Notes under the pieces: generated by a model
Seen by the model: only the letters and a program-made list of their open reading frames with translations
Told to the model about the DNA's origin: nothing
Database searches by the model: none
Part shown: positions 48,493 through 59,469 of the stretch, piece by piece
Layout of the letters: each line of letters begins with the position of its first letter
How positions within the stretch are numbered: position 1 is the stretch's first letter
Assembly (NCBI RefSeq): GCF_009727055.1
Contig: NC_052351.1
Coordinates: 57,185,157 to 57,249,156, forward strand
Origin: Benincasa hispida
Taxonomy: Eukaryota > Streptophyta > Magnoliopsida > Cucurbitales > Cucurbitaceae
Direction of reading: 5' to 3'
Length of the DNA: 64,000 nucleotides
Position numbers and translations under genes: made by a program

Positions 48493-49325
48493 TGATGGAA
48501 TGAACACATGCATAGCAGAAGAAAAACGGATCTAATGTACTCTAATTAGGTTAATTTCAAAGAATAAGTATGCTATTAAAACAAGTAAAAGGGGAAGAAG
48601 AAATACAACCTTTGTAGACTTGAACCTTATTCAAAAAACCTCCAATCTACTCACAAACGGTTCATAGACCACCACGAGAGTCTTCCCGACTATTCTCCAG
48701 CCTTACAACGGGATGATGGGATTCAGTGAATGACTAATTTGGAGAGAAAACGGTTAAGTATTTGAGAGAAAATATTTATGAGATTATCACATAATCTTAT
48801 AAATTTCCACTTGGCCAAGAGTTTTAAAATTGATTAAACTCTTCCTTTTTAAAGACAATTTCATGTAAAACATGCAACTTTGAATTTCATGAGAATTTGA
48901 CACTAAAAAATCCACTAATTCAAAGTAGAATTAGTGGGATAAGTGTCTTCAATTGAAGACAACACTTAGCAATGCAAAAGTTGGCATTTCCCACTCACAA
49001 ATATTGGATCTTTTCACTAACGTGGTCAAAGGTCAAAGTTTGACTCTTAAAGTCCAAAGTCAACAATTTTGACTTTTAATGCAATTTTGACCAATTCCAT
49101 TTAATTTCAAAATTAATTCTAATAATAAATTTTAAAATTAAATTAATATTAAATAATTAATTAAACAATTAGCTTATTTAATTTTTTAATTTAATATTAA
49201 ATCCAACACTAATCTCAATCAATATGAATCCCTATTCATAATCTTGATATTTAAATTTTATTTAAATATCTCCTATTTTCTCTCTCTTTATGTTTAATTC
49301 ACAATTAAACATTAGGTTTAATTCA
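48493..49325 (-). mobile_element. 5' LTR of the minus copia A element, truncated
   Basis: Begins TGATGGAATGAACACATGCA beside the reverse primer site. It parallels 45091 onward: a leader-like segment with CTTCCCGAC and TCCAGCC, then GTCAAAGTTTGAC, then AT-rich AATTAATT runs. About 830 bp remain of roughly 1.96 kb; it ends where copia RT sequence begins near 49326. Confidence 0.55.
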
Positions 49326-51936
49326 CAACCTTTTGCTCCTAATCTTGGTTTATAAATCCCTCTAGTTGGCTCAAGTAGATATTCTCTTCAAGGTTGTCAT
49401 TTAGAAAAGCAGTCTTTACATCCATCTGTCATATTTCATAGTCATAATACGTGGCAATGGATACGAAATGTGAATGAACTTTAATATAGCAATAGGGAGA
49501 AAGTTTATTCATAATCTACTCCCTCCCTTCAAGTATAACCCTTTGCCTCGAGTCTCGCTTTAAAGATCTGAACCTTTCCAACTATACATTTTTTCATCTT
49601 GTAGATCAATTTGTAACCTATAAGTTTTTTCCCATCAGGCTGATCTACAAGCACCCTGACCAAATTAGAGTACATGGACTTCATTTCGATATTCATGGCT
49701 TTAATCCATTCATCTTTATCAACACCATTCATTACCTATTCAAAAGATAGTGGATCCTCGATGCCATCATCAGGTATGACAATTTAATCCTTCTATTAAA
49801 CCCATTATAACAATTTGATCCTTCTATTAAACCCATGCAACGAGCAAGTTGTGTTATAACCCACCCGCTCCGACGAGGCATTCCCAACTCTTGAGAAGAA
49901 GGCATAGGACTCTCAAATATATTGTATTATCAACAACTCTTATTGATGTACTAGTAGCTTCATTGGAAATTTCATTCAATAAAACTTTATATTGAGGTTT
50001 ATGATCCCTCGTATGATCTTCCTTTAAGAAGGTAGCATTTGTCGATACAAATACTTTATCTTCTTCTAGACTATAGAAGTAACCATCTCTTGTTTCCTTA
50101 GGGTAGCCTACAAATAGGCATACCTTTGAACGAAGTTCCAACTTCTTTGGATTTGTGTTCAACACATGTATTGGACATTCCATAATCTCGAGGTGTCGTA
50201 AACTAACTTTACAATCTCTTTATAATTCAAAAGGTGTCTTGAGACACTTTTAGATGGAATTGCATTCAATATATATGTTATAATCTCTACTGCATATCTC
50301 CAAAAGAATCTGGTAATTGAGCGTAGCTTATCATCAATCGAACTTGTCTAATAGAGTTCTATTTCTCCTTACTGATACACCATTTTGTTGAGGTGTACCA
50401 AGAGCTCAAAGTTTGGATGTGATTCCATTTTCTATCAAATAGTCCTAGAATCTCAAATTCATGTACTATCCACCATGATTTGGTCAAAGTGTTTTAATAG
50501 TTTTTTTCCAATAAATTCTCAACTTCAATCTTATATTCTTGAAATTTTTAAGAGATTTAAACTTACATTTCATTGTAAAGATACTCATATTTTGAATAAT
50601 TATCTATAAAAGAAATGCAATGCTCATACCCTTCTCTTTAACATTCATCAACTACAGAAGTCCAAATGTATGAGCACTAAGGGTTATTTGGTCCTATAAC
50701 CTTTTCTAGTTAAAGGCCTTTTGGTCATTTTGTCTTCAAAGCATGATTCACAAACCGATTAAGTGTCTATTTCTTACTCGTTTAAAAGACCACTTTTTCC
50801 CAATCTCTCGATCCTATTGAGATTTATGTGAGCTAACCTTTCATGACAAAGATAAGTATCACCTCTTAGAGAAACTTTTTTTCTTTATGTTTTAGATGTT
50901 ACTGCTTTGAATAATTCAATATTAAGAAGTGTTTTAGATGCTAATGATTTTAGTATATACAAATTATTTTCTAGAAAATTTGAACAAATTTCCAGTCCAT
51001 TTTTGGAAATAACTACTTTATTCCCAAAGAAATTGACTGAATGACATTGTTCAAATAGACAATAAACTGAAATTACAGTCGTCTTAATTTTATGAAGCAC
51101 ACTTTACAACAATAAATAACAATTTTAAAAAATTAATTTAATACTCCTAACAGCAACAACCGAGAGGACCTCCCCAGTTTCGATCTTCATGGTCATCTCT
51201 TAAGTCTCCAATTACTTCCAAGAGTCGATTTCCTAAAAAGAAGAACAAACATGGCTAATGACCCTGAATCAAATATCTAGGAAGAGTTATCATTCTCCAC
51301 TAAACAGGTTTCTATAATAAGTAAATCATATTTATCTTCTTTGGCTTTCTTCTTCTCAGTTAGATACTTTCGGCAATTCTTACTCTAATGTCCATCTTCA
51401 TTGCAATTAAAGCACTTTCCCTTAACAGCTTTATTAGTTTTATTGGCCGTTGTCATTTTATTCTTGTTCTCACTACATTTTCTCTTCCAATTCTTATTAC
51501 CAAAAGAAGAGGCTATAAACTTTGTTCTAAAGGTCGAACCTTCGAAATTGAATTTGTTAGAAGTGGCAACATTGTGCCTTTTTTTTTTTTTTTGTTCTTT
51601 ATTTTTCATTAAAGACGAGCACATTTGAAGCTCATTGAGCAGGTGGTGAGATTATAAGTAATTTTGTTCATAACAGTATTACTCTGGAATCAATGAAAAC
51701 TCTTCAAAGAGTTTCCAAAATAAAGTTGACCTAACTGGACTCATCAATGACAGCAGCACCATTCATTTTAATGACTTTGAAATGAACCATCATATCAAGA
51801 ACATGTTCCCAAACAAATGATCCATCATTCATTTCCGCATTAAGAATGAACTTGAGGCCTTTATGCGTGATTTGATTCGACAGTTATCCAAACATACCAT
51901 ATATTGACTCCATCATTCAATGAGCAGTCACCACAC
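49326..51936 (-). pseudogene. Copia gag-pol remnant, minus (gag to RT start)
   Basis: On the minus strand, from right to left: Gag (WEHVLDMMVHFKV near 51810-51770; KGKCFNCNEDGH-stop-SKNC, a CCHC knuckle broken by a stop at about 51390); a damaged protease (IFDSGSLAMF, about 51270); pre-integrase NNLYILKSL (about 50960); integrase scraps; the C-terminal KVCLFVGYPKETRDG (50130-50085) and EEDKVFVSTNATFLKEDHT; then RT start DEWIKAMNIEMKSMY and IGYKLIYKMKK (49705-49580). Numerous stops and frameshifts. The RT active site and RNase H are missing at the left, where family A LTR takes over. It is related to copia C but diverged. Confidence 0.75.
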
Positions 51937-52180
51937 TTTTTTTTTTTTTTTTTTGTAATAGAAATATTTCATTGATGAATGAAATTAGAGAACCCTAAAT
52001 ACCTAAAGGTGATTACAAAAGAGAGTACCAATTACTAACTAAAAAGGGTAAGCTAATATGAGAGAAATGATGCGTCACACCCCCTCCCAAGCTACCCTCC
52101 TAATGTGAAGACAATAGATGTCAACCTTCTTATAACACTCACTATCCATCTAGTATCTGTAACTTGTCTCCTCACTTTTG
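51937..52180 (-). mobile_element. Poly(T)-headed insertion, possible LINE or SINE 3' end
   Basis: Eighteen T residues interrupt copia gag, followed by GTAATAGAAATATTTCATTG, as expected for the poly(A) end of a retroposed RNA in minus orientation. I recognise no coding sequence, and the right edge and target duplication are not evident. A LINE tail, a SINE or a processed transcript are all possible. Confidence 0.4.
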
Positions 52181-53474
52181 AATAACCTGATAAGCAAGTA
52201 TATATATGTATATACATATATATCCAGACATTCCAACTTAGGCCATAGAGACAATAGAAACATAGATAACAACTAAAATGGAGTTAACACACCACAAGCT
52301 TTACATACATATTTACAAATAAGAGTTCACAAACTTAATTACAGACTTGGATTCTACCCTTTCCCCCAACTAGTATGTACATGGTTACAAAATATTTCAA
52401 ACTTAATTGAGACCTAAAGGAACTTCTTGCTCTATCGGAGATCTTCTGGCAATTGTGTGGCAGACTAGCAACTATAAGCTAGGCACCGAGAACTCAATCA
52501 TTTCCTGAGGAGGAAAACATTTTCAAAACGTAAGCTGGGAAGCCCAGTAAGTGACCATTTAAATATAAAATAACATAATCATACTTTTAAGTTAAAAGAA
52601 CTATTGCAAACCATAAATACTTTCAGAGCTTCAGGGTTATAAACATGCTTTGAAATTAAGAACTTTGCAACTTTGAAATATCACATGTAACATAAGAACC
52701 CTGAAAAACATTGCATAACTTATGAAATTCTCAATAAACATAAATACTTAACTTGTATCATTTTCACCTTAGTTGAGGTAAAGCAAGCTCAATATACTCT
52801 ATAAAAGATACCAAGTTTACGGATTATTAATATATTAACGATTATTTTAATAATTGGTGTGCTTTGTTAGGTTCTAACATCTTAATTTGAATCTATAATA
52901 ATGCATTGAAGTACAATTCTCAAATTGAAACTCATTGCTTTTATGGGAATAAATAGATCCTCCATATATCTCCATAATTGTATGATGTTGACCACTTTGA
53001 GTATAAACCTTCATGGATTTGTATTTGGTACCACTCAAAAGGCTTCAAATCAATGGAGATAATTGTCCACACTTATATACGCCTATGATCACTTCCTTCT
53101 ATAACCAATATGAGACTTTGTTTGTACTTATAACACCTTTTAACTCGTAAAAAAACAACATTTTAACGAAAATAAAGAGGTTTTAATTGTTGAGTTCTAC
53201 TTATGTTGTTTGAAATTGTTACTTCAATGTGATCAATATAAATAACTTTGGAACTAGTTGTGATAATGTTGAAATTGATCAAAGAGATTTCAAAAGAACA
53301 GTATGATTGAAAATAATTGTTTGGTGGCATCATATCACGAGGTAGAAGCGCAATATAAAATTTTTCGAACTTTTCCCGTGCGGCCTAAGGAGGTTTCATA
53401 GTCAACCTTATGATTTGGATTCAATTTTCCCCAAATGAGACACTTAATCGCTCATATAAACTTATATAGGCATT
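52181..53474 (-). mobile_element. Possible Gypsy-type LTR, minus; otherwise unassigned
   Basis: The reverse complement around 52560-52500 reads TTACTGGGCTTCCCAGCTTA and CGTTTTG...CCTCAGGAAATGA. This wording recalls LTRs of plant Gypsy elements of the Tekay/Del type. No coding sequence and no second copy are in the window, so the assignment is from memory of the motif only. A short TATATACATATATA palindrome sits at 52200-52225. Confidence 0.35.
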
Positions 53475-53820
53475 TGTTAGGTTCATGGCTTTAAGAGAGG
53501 AAAGAGAGAACACGATAGTGGTGGAAATATAATACTTTACTGATAAGCACTATTGAAAACCACACTATACAAGACTTGGTAGCAATAGCTCTTTACAAGA
53601 CCACTCTACTTAGAGAGAACAAAAGCATAAAAGAATAGTACGTGCTCTTGTGTGTTTGGACAACCCCCAAACTACAAAATTTATAAGCGTAGGAGGAGGA
53701 AGGGTAGGCTAAATGAGTGGAGAGTAGCCTTAGTGGGGAAAACTGCCCACTAGCCTTAAGAATCGACCACTCCCCCAATAACTAGGCAACTTCCCCTATT
53801 ATTTAGGGGAATTTGCATGG

Positions 53821-53924
53821 TCATGTCCACTGCTTCCTAATTACTCTCTCCTACTCCATTTTTATTTTGACGTCATGTCCACTACTTCCTAATTACTCTC
53901 TCCTACTCCATTTTTATTTTGACT
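53821..53924. repeat. 52-bp tandem duplication
   Basis: TCATGTCCAC...TTTTGACG at 53821-53872 is repeated at 53873-53924, with a G-to-A change at the twelfth base and a change at the last base. Two copies only. Confidence 0.9.
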
Positions 53925-54109
53925 TTATTGCTGCCACCTTACTTGTGGATTAGTCGCAACGTGTTTTTCTTTCACCAGCCATGGGACACCTGTGAACCTC
54001 CAGCCTTCCACGGTAATCCTTCAGCCTAGTCGCCCAGACCAAGATGATCGATTGGGCCTTGGAGCTATCGGTGTGCGCACTGATAGGAAACTAATCTTTT
54101 AAAGTGTAT

Positions 54110-54370
54110 TTATTGATTAAGTGTGATGACACGATCATCTAGCATAACAGCTAAACGATGAACATGTACTTTACTAAACGATGAATGTCGATCAACAACT
54201 ACAAGATCACTTAATCTTGCTACACAATCGCTTACAAACACTAAACGATCGTTTACAATCTTTACACGATCGCTTACTAACACTACGCGATCGCTTACAC
54301 ACATTATGTGATCGCTTACCGCAACTACACGATCGTTGAGGCCCTTCTACACAATCACTTAGTAGATGAA
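54110..54370. repeat. Degenerate CGATCG-containing repeat cluster
   Basis: Words such as CTAAACGATCGTTTAC, CACGATCGCTTAC, GCGATCGCTTACAC and CACGATCGTTGAGG recur about every 25-30 bases. The same vocabulary appears in copia C LTRs at 25580-25740, 29340-29580, 34750-35120, 39530-39640 and 58130-58300. Confidence 0.7.
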
Positions 54371-54539
54371 CTAGGCGATGAATAGTACTCCTCAGTTGTT
54401 TTTACACGACAGACTAACTCGAACTCCCACCCTCGAGAGCTCACTTCCTTCGCTCAAGATATTCAGTTCTTCAATGCCCTCTCTTTCCGTTTCTTTCTTC
54501 TTTTAAATCAGAACTTCCCCCAATAGAATTGAAAGTCGT

Positions 54540-57500
54540 TTAAGTGTGGTCCCCAACCTCCTTAACCGACTCAACTATCAATTTTCCCATATTACCCCTA
54601 TTCTTCCTTCTTTGATATTGCAGTACAATTGGAGGCCTATCATTACCTCTCTCCTCCACCTTTACCTTGTCCTCAAGGTAAAATTCTGGGAATTGATTCT
54701 GAAAATCATCTAACACTTCCCAAGTCGCTTCATGCTCTGGCAGCCCTTTCCATTTCACCAAAACCTCATGCCCCTGATGAGACGACCGAGGTCGAGAGCT
54801 CAATACAGCCTCCGGTTCAGGTAACCAAATATGATTTTCATTGACTAAAGGATCTACAGATGACTTCCCTTCTGGCTGTCCAATCACATTTTTTAGTTGC
54901 GAAACATGAAAAACTGGATGGATTCACACTGTTGATGGAAGCTCCAATTTGTAAGCTACCCATCCCACCCTGTCAATAACTTGATATTGGGCATAATACT
55001 TGGGAGACAATTTGACATATCGCTTTTGCCGAACTGAGATATGGTGATAGGGACGTAACTTCAGCCATACCCACTCTCCAATTTGAAATTCTATATCCCT
55101 TCGCTTCCTATCCGCAAATTTCTTCATTTTATCTTGAGTCACCCTCAAATACTCTTTAAGTACACGTAGTGGAGTATCCCTATCTCGCATCTTTGGTCCA
55201 ATGTTGCATTCGCAGTGCAATCATCCCCATAATAAATTAACACCAGAGGAGAGCGTCCATACACAATTTGAAAAGGAGAAAAGCCAGTGGAGGCATTATA
55301 CGTAGTATTATACTAGTATTCCGCCCAATGCAACCAATTAGTCCATTCTTTAGGACGCTCCCCACAGAAACACCTTAAGTACACTTCTACGTTGCGGTTT
55401 ACCACTTCTGTCTGACCATCCGACTAAGGATGATATGTTGTGCTACAATGAAGCTTGGTACCAACAGCCAGAATAACTCCTGCCAGAAGTGACTCACAAA
55501 CACCTTGTCTCGGTCCGAGACAATAGACTTCAACACCCCGTGCAACTTTACTATTTCTCTACAAAATACATCTGCTACAACACCAACATTCAGAGGATGT
55601 TTTAAGGCCAAGAAATGAGCATACTTGCTCAATCTGTCCATTACCACTAAAATCACATCATACCCTTTGGCTTTGGGTAAGCCTTCAATGAAATCCATCG
55701 ATATGTCAGCCCATACAACATCAGGAATAGGGAGCGACATTAACAACCCTGCTGGAGACAATGCTAACGATTTATTCTTCTGGCAGACCACACATTCTTC
55801 CACATATTTCTTAACAGATCTCTTCTTTCCTTCCCAATATAGCTCCCTAGATATTCTTTTATATGTCCTCGGGAATCCTGAATGACCGCCAAAAACAGAG
55901 TCATGATATGTATCCATGATAGTAAGTATCAAAGACACTTGAAAGTACTAACCTCCCTTTGTACTTCAGCACGCCCTGATGGAGAGAAAAATCTTGTACT
56001 CCATCCTCCTTCCAAAGTACTCGGCTTTTAATTCGTTGTAACCGATCATCTTGGTCTACTTCCTTCTGAATTACAGCCATATCGATCAAAGTAGGAACCG
56101 TTAACTGAACCAAATGAGTTTCCATATCCACTCTGCACAACGCCTCTGTAGCCCCATTCTCCAATCCCGGACGATAAATTACTTCAAAATCATACCCAAG
56201 CAATTTAGCTACCCATTTCTGATGTTGTAGTTGTATCATCCTCTGCTCAAGTAAAAACTTTAATGCTTTCTAATCAGTTTTGATGACAATCATCTTCCCA
56301 ACAAGTAAGGCACCATCTCTGTATGGCCATGACAATAGCTAACAACTCCCTCTTATATATTGGTTTCACACGGTCCCTCATTGACAGGGTATGGCTGTAA
56401 AAAGCTATCGACCTTCTCTGCTGCACTAGCACCGTGCCTATGCCATACCTCGAAGCATCGGTCTCCACCTTACAGGGTATGCTGAAATCAGGTAACGCCA
56501 ACACGGGCAATGTCATCATAGCAGTTTTGAGCTTCTCAAAAGTGTATTGAGCTTCCTCTGTCCACTGAAAAGTCCCTCCTTTTAAAATCTGTGTCAATGA
56601 AGCCGCTATATTGCCATAATTTTGTACGAATCTCCAGTAATAGCCAAATAATCCCAAGAACCCCTGCACCTCCTTCATTGTCTTAGGTACTGGCCACTCC
56701 AACACTGCCTGCACCTTCTTCTGATCGACCTCTACTCCTTGCTTTGAAATGGTATGCCCCAAATATTCCACTCTGTCTTTTGCAAATTGGTATTTATTCT
56801 TATTAGCATAAAGCTCATGCTCCCTTAACATTGATAGTACCACCTCTAGATGCTGCAAATGCTCCTCTAGGTTTCTACTATGCACTAGTATATCATCAAA
56901 GAATACTAACACAAAATGGCGTAAGTAAGGCCTAAATATGGTATTCATCAGTGCTTGAAATGTGGAAGGTGCATTGGTTAAACCGAAAGACATTATCAGG
57001 AATTCATAATGCCCTTCATGTGTCCAGAAGGCAGTCTTCTCAACATCCCGTGAATTCATCCTTATTTGATGGTAGCCTGACCTCAAGTCCAGCTTAGAGA
57101 ATAGAGCAGCTCCATTTAACTCATCGAAAAGTTCTTCCACCACTGGAATCGAAAGTTTTTCTGGAATGGTGGTAGTGTTGAGAGCATGGTAATCCACACA
57201 AAATCTCCACCCTCCATCCTTCTTTCTAACCAGTAGAACAGGGCTCGAGTAAGAACTGGTGTTGGATCTAATGATGCCCAAATCCAACATTTCTTCGACC
57301 AATTTCTCCATCTCAGCCTTCTGATGATACGCATATCTGTATGGACGAACATTTATGGACTGGTTCCTTCCTTCAAGTGGATATGGTGCTCTATACTTCG
57401 ACGAGGGGCAGATCCTCTGGCCATTCAAATATATCCTTAAACTTAGTTAATAGGGTTGATAGAGATTCTGGTATTGTGTCGGTTTCCTCACTTCCATATT

Positions 57501-57905
57501 ACTCTGCCACAAATTCACCTCCGCTCATCATTCTACATTCAACCAAAAATCCTTGATCTTCAGCTTCCCAAGTCTTCACCATACATTTCAGACAGATTCT
57601 TGCTTTCGTCAGACTTGGATCCCCCTGCAAAGTAACTTTTCGGCCCTCATGAGCAAATTTCATTATTAGATTCCACCAAACGACCTCTGTTTTTCCCAAA
57701 AAGTGTAAACACTGCATCCCTAAAATCATGCTTGTCCTAGCTCTAACAGCAAGAAGCTATCATTCACCTTCCATTCTCCTATTCTCATTTCCACATTCTT
57801 GCATACCCCCTTATCTCGCATCGCGGTTCCTGATCCCAAAACCACTCCGTATTTTGTCGTTTCTGTGATTTCCAACTATAAACAATTCTCTAATCCTTCT
57901 GATAT
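54540..57905 (-). pseudogene. Ty3/Gypsy chromovirus pol (protease to chromodomain), minus
   Basis: Minus-strand order. Protease end: LEITETTKYGVVLGSG and ILGMQCLHFLGKTEV (57880-57690). RT and RNase H: an uninterrupted 384-residue frame, 57428-56274, with [35 protein letters not shown], the catalytic FFDD (about 56903), [12 protein letters not shown] and a [12 protein letters not shown]ase H start. RNase H end and zinc finger: NGATEALCRVD, then HxxxxxxxH...CVVCQ (55900-55790). Integrase core: DISMDFIEGLPK, DRLSKYAHF and SDRDKVF (55720-55500). C-terminal chromodomain: VLVKWKGLPEHEATWE (about 54765-54720). Integrase after RT and the chromodomain define a chromovirus. Frameshifts or stops lie near 56255, 55930, 55400 and 54922. 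Gag and the 5' end are missing beyond 57905, replaced by copia LTR. Confidence 0.9.
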
Positions 57906-58970
57906 GAATAGCGACACCACGATCATCTACACGAACGGTAGCACACGAACAAACAACAACCGGGGATGACACCACCACTCAAAACCCTCGATATTCTCGG
58001 AGTGAGAATCCAAAGAGTGGACTTTGATGGAATTGGTAGAGGAAGGAGGAAAGGACAATCATAGAACGAACAAGGAAGTTAGAGATAATAGATGACTATC
58101 GTATAATCGAGTGCTTGTCAGTTAGGAAAAAGTACACGATCGTGTAGATTTTACTAAGCGATCATCTAGTAAATAGTAAGCGATCGTTTAAATCAGCTCG
58201 GCGTGCTAAGCGATCGTTTAGAGAAGGTGAGCGATCGTTCAGTGCGCGAGTGTGCGATCGTTCAGGCGATGGACGCTATCGTATAGGCTCTCAACGTTAA
58301 GCAATCGGGACATTTTCACATCGTGAGCAAATTTCTGCGTCTCACACGAAATGAAACCGATTTTCATTTTATTCTTCAGTTACAAGAACCAGATTCAATT
58401 TTTCCACTTTCGCACGATTTAGGAGAAATTCTCGGCCAATTATCTCATAACTACCTATTCAATTAAATAATGAATATAATCATATTATATTCTTAACCTA
58501 TAGTTTGATATCACATATCTACTATAGTAATTTCTCCTCTACTTGATATAGATCATATTTATATCTAATTTTATCCAAAATAATGTATCTCATACATTTA
58601 GTCAATTATATCATATATAATCGAACTTCCTCTTGTCAATTTGAAGATTTCAAACTAACCCAGAAACTAATTCTCAACTTTATCCAAGTCACCAAGGGGA
58701 CCTTATGGACCTTTGGCTCGAAGCTCCAACGGTACGTGAATAGCTGACTAAACTCTTTAGCCACGAAATCCACCATCCGTTAGCTGCCAGCCATTCAACT
58801 AAAGACCAACAGTTGAACTCTTCTTATCACAAATATATTTCTATGTCCATCGGATATACCCAATCATGAGTACGATGACCCTTCACAGATGCTCGTAAGT
58901 ACAGCTAGGCAAGGCCAATTTACCGTTTTGCCCCTGTAGTTACATCTCACTCCCTAAGTACCACTGATTC
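57906..58970 (-). mobile_element. Copia C LTR, minus, left portion (split by element D)
   Basis: Starts inside the LTR (GACACCACCACTCAAAACCC, compare 29200 and 39380). It carries a CGATCG cluster at 58130-58300 and the GCTCCAACGGTACGTGAATA block at 58721, and ends ACCACTGATTC. It resumes after element D at 63756 (GATTCCCTCTAATGAAC), so together they form one LTR. Its 3' end is lost at the junction with the Gypsy. Confidence 0.75.
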
Positions 58971-59193
58971 TATTGAAATAGAAAAAAAAAAAAAAGAAAC
59001 GACACAAGGAGCTTACGTGGAAAACCCTAATTCAGGGAAGAAAAACCACGATAGAAAAGGCCTTATTATTTTAATGTCATACATACAATAGACCCCAACC
59101 TCAGATATAAATAGAATGAGGTGAAACCCTAATTTAGCAAATATAGTATAAATTACAAAAATGCCCTTAAGGCTAATTCAACGTATTTCAACA
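58971..59193 (-). repeat. 3' LTR of copia D
   Basis: The + strand runs TATTGAAATAG to GTATTTCAACA, 223 bp. It includes a 14-A run and ATAAATAGAATGAGG where the partner has ATAAATAGATGAGG. The minus-strand purine tract GAGGGGTAG precedes it (59194-59202 on the + strand as CTACCCCTC). Confidence 0.9.
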
Positions 59194-59469
59194 CTACCCC
59201 TCAAGTTGGGACGTAGATATCGACAAGACCCAACTTGCTAATACAAGCTTCAAACGTCTGTCTCGATAACCCTTTCATAAGAACATCTGCAACCTGTTGG
59301 ACTGAAGGTACATAGGGAATACAGATAGCTCCGCGGTCTAACTTCTCTTTAATAAAGTGCCTGTCAATTTCCACATGTTTGGTTCTATCATGTTACACGG
59401 GATTATTTGCAATACTGATGACAGCCTTATTATCACAATACAGCTTCATGGGCCTCGGACTACTCTCGT

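Larger units (their letters stand above)
53475..54510 (-). mobile_element. 3' LTR of the Gypsy chromovirus, minus
   Basis: Minus-strand TGATTTAAAAGAAGAAAG... to ...GAACCTAACA (TG...CA ends, 1036 bp). It is preceded on the minus strand by the polypurine tract TTGGGGGAAG (54513-54522), 30 bases past the pol stop. It contains a 52-bp tandem duplication and a cluster of CGATCG words. There is no 5' LTR in the window to confirm it. Confidence 0.5.

Noticed and set aside
54110..54304. Repeat-rich 64-residue frame with SDRV and NDRL units
   Set aside because: The apparent protein repeat is a reading of the degenerate CGATCG DNA repeat in an LTR.
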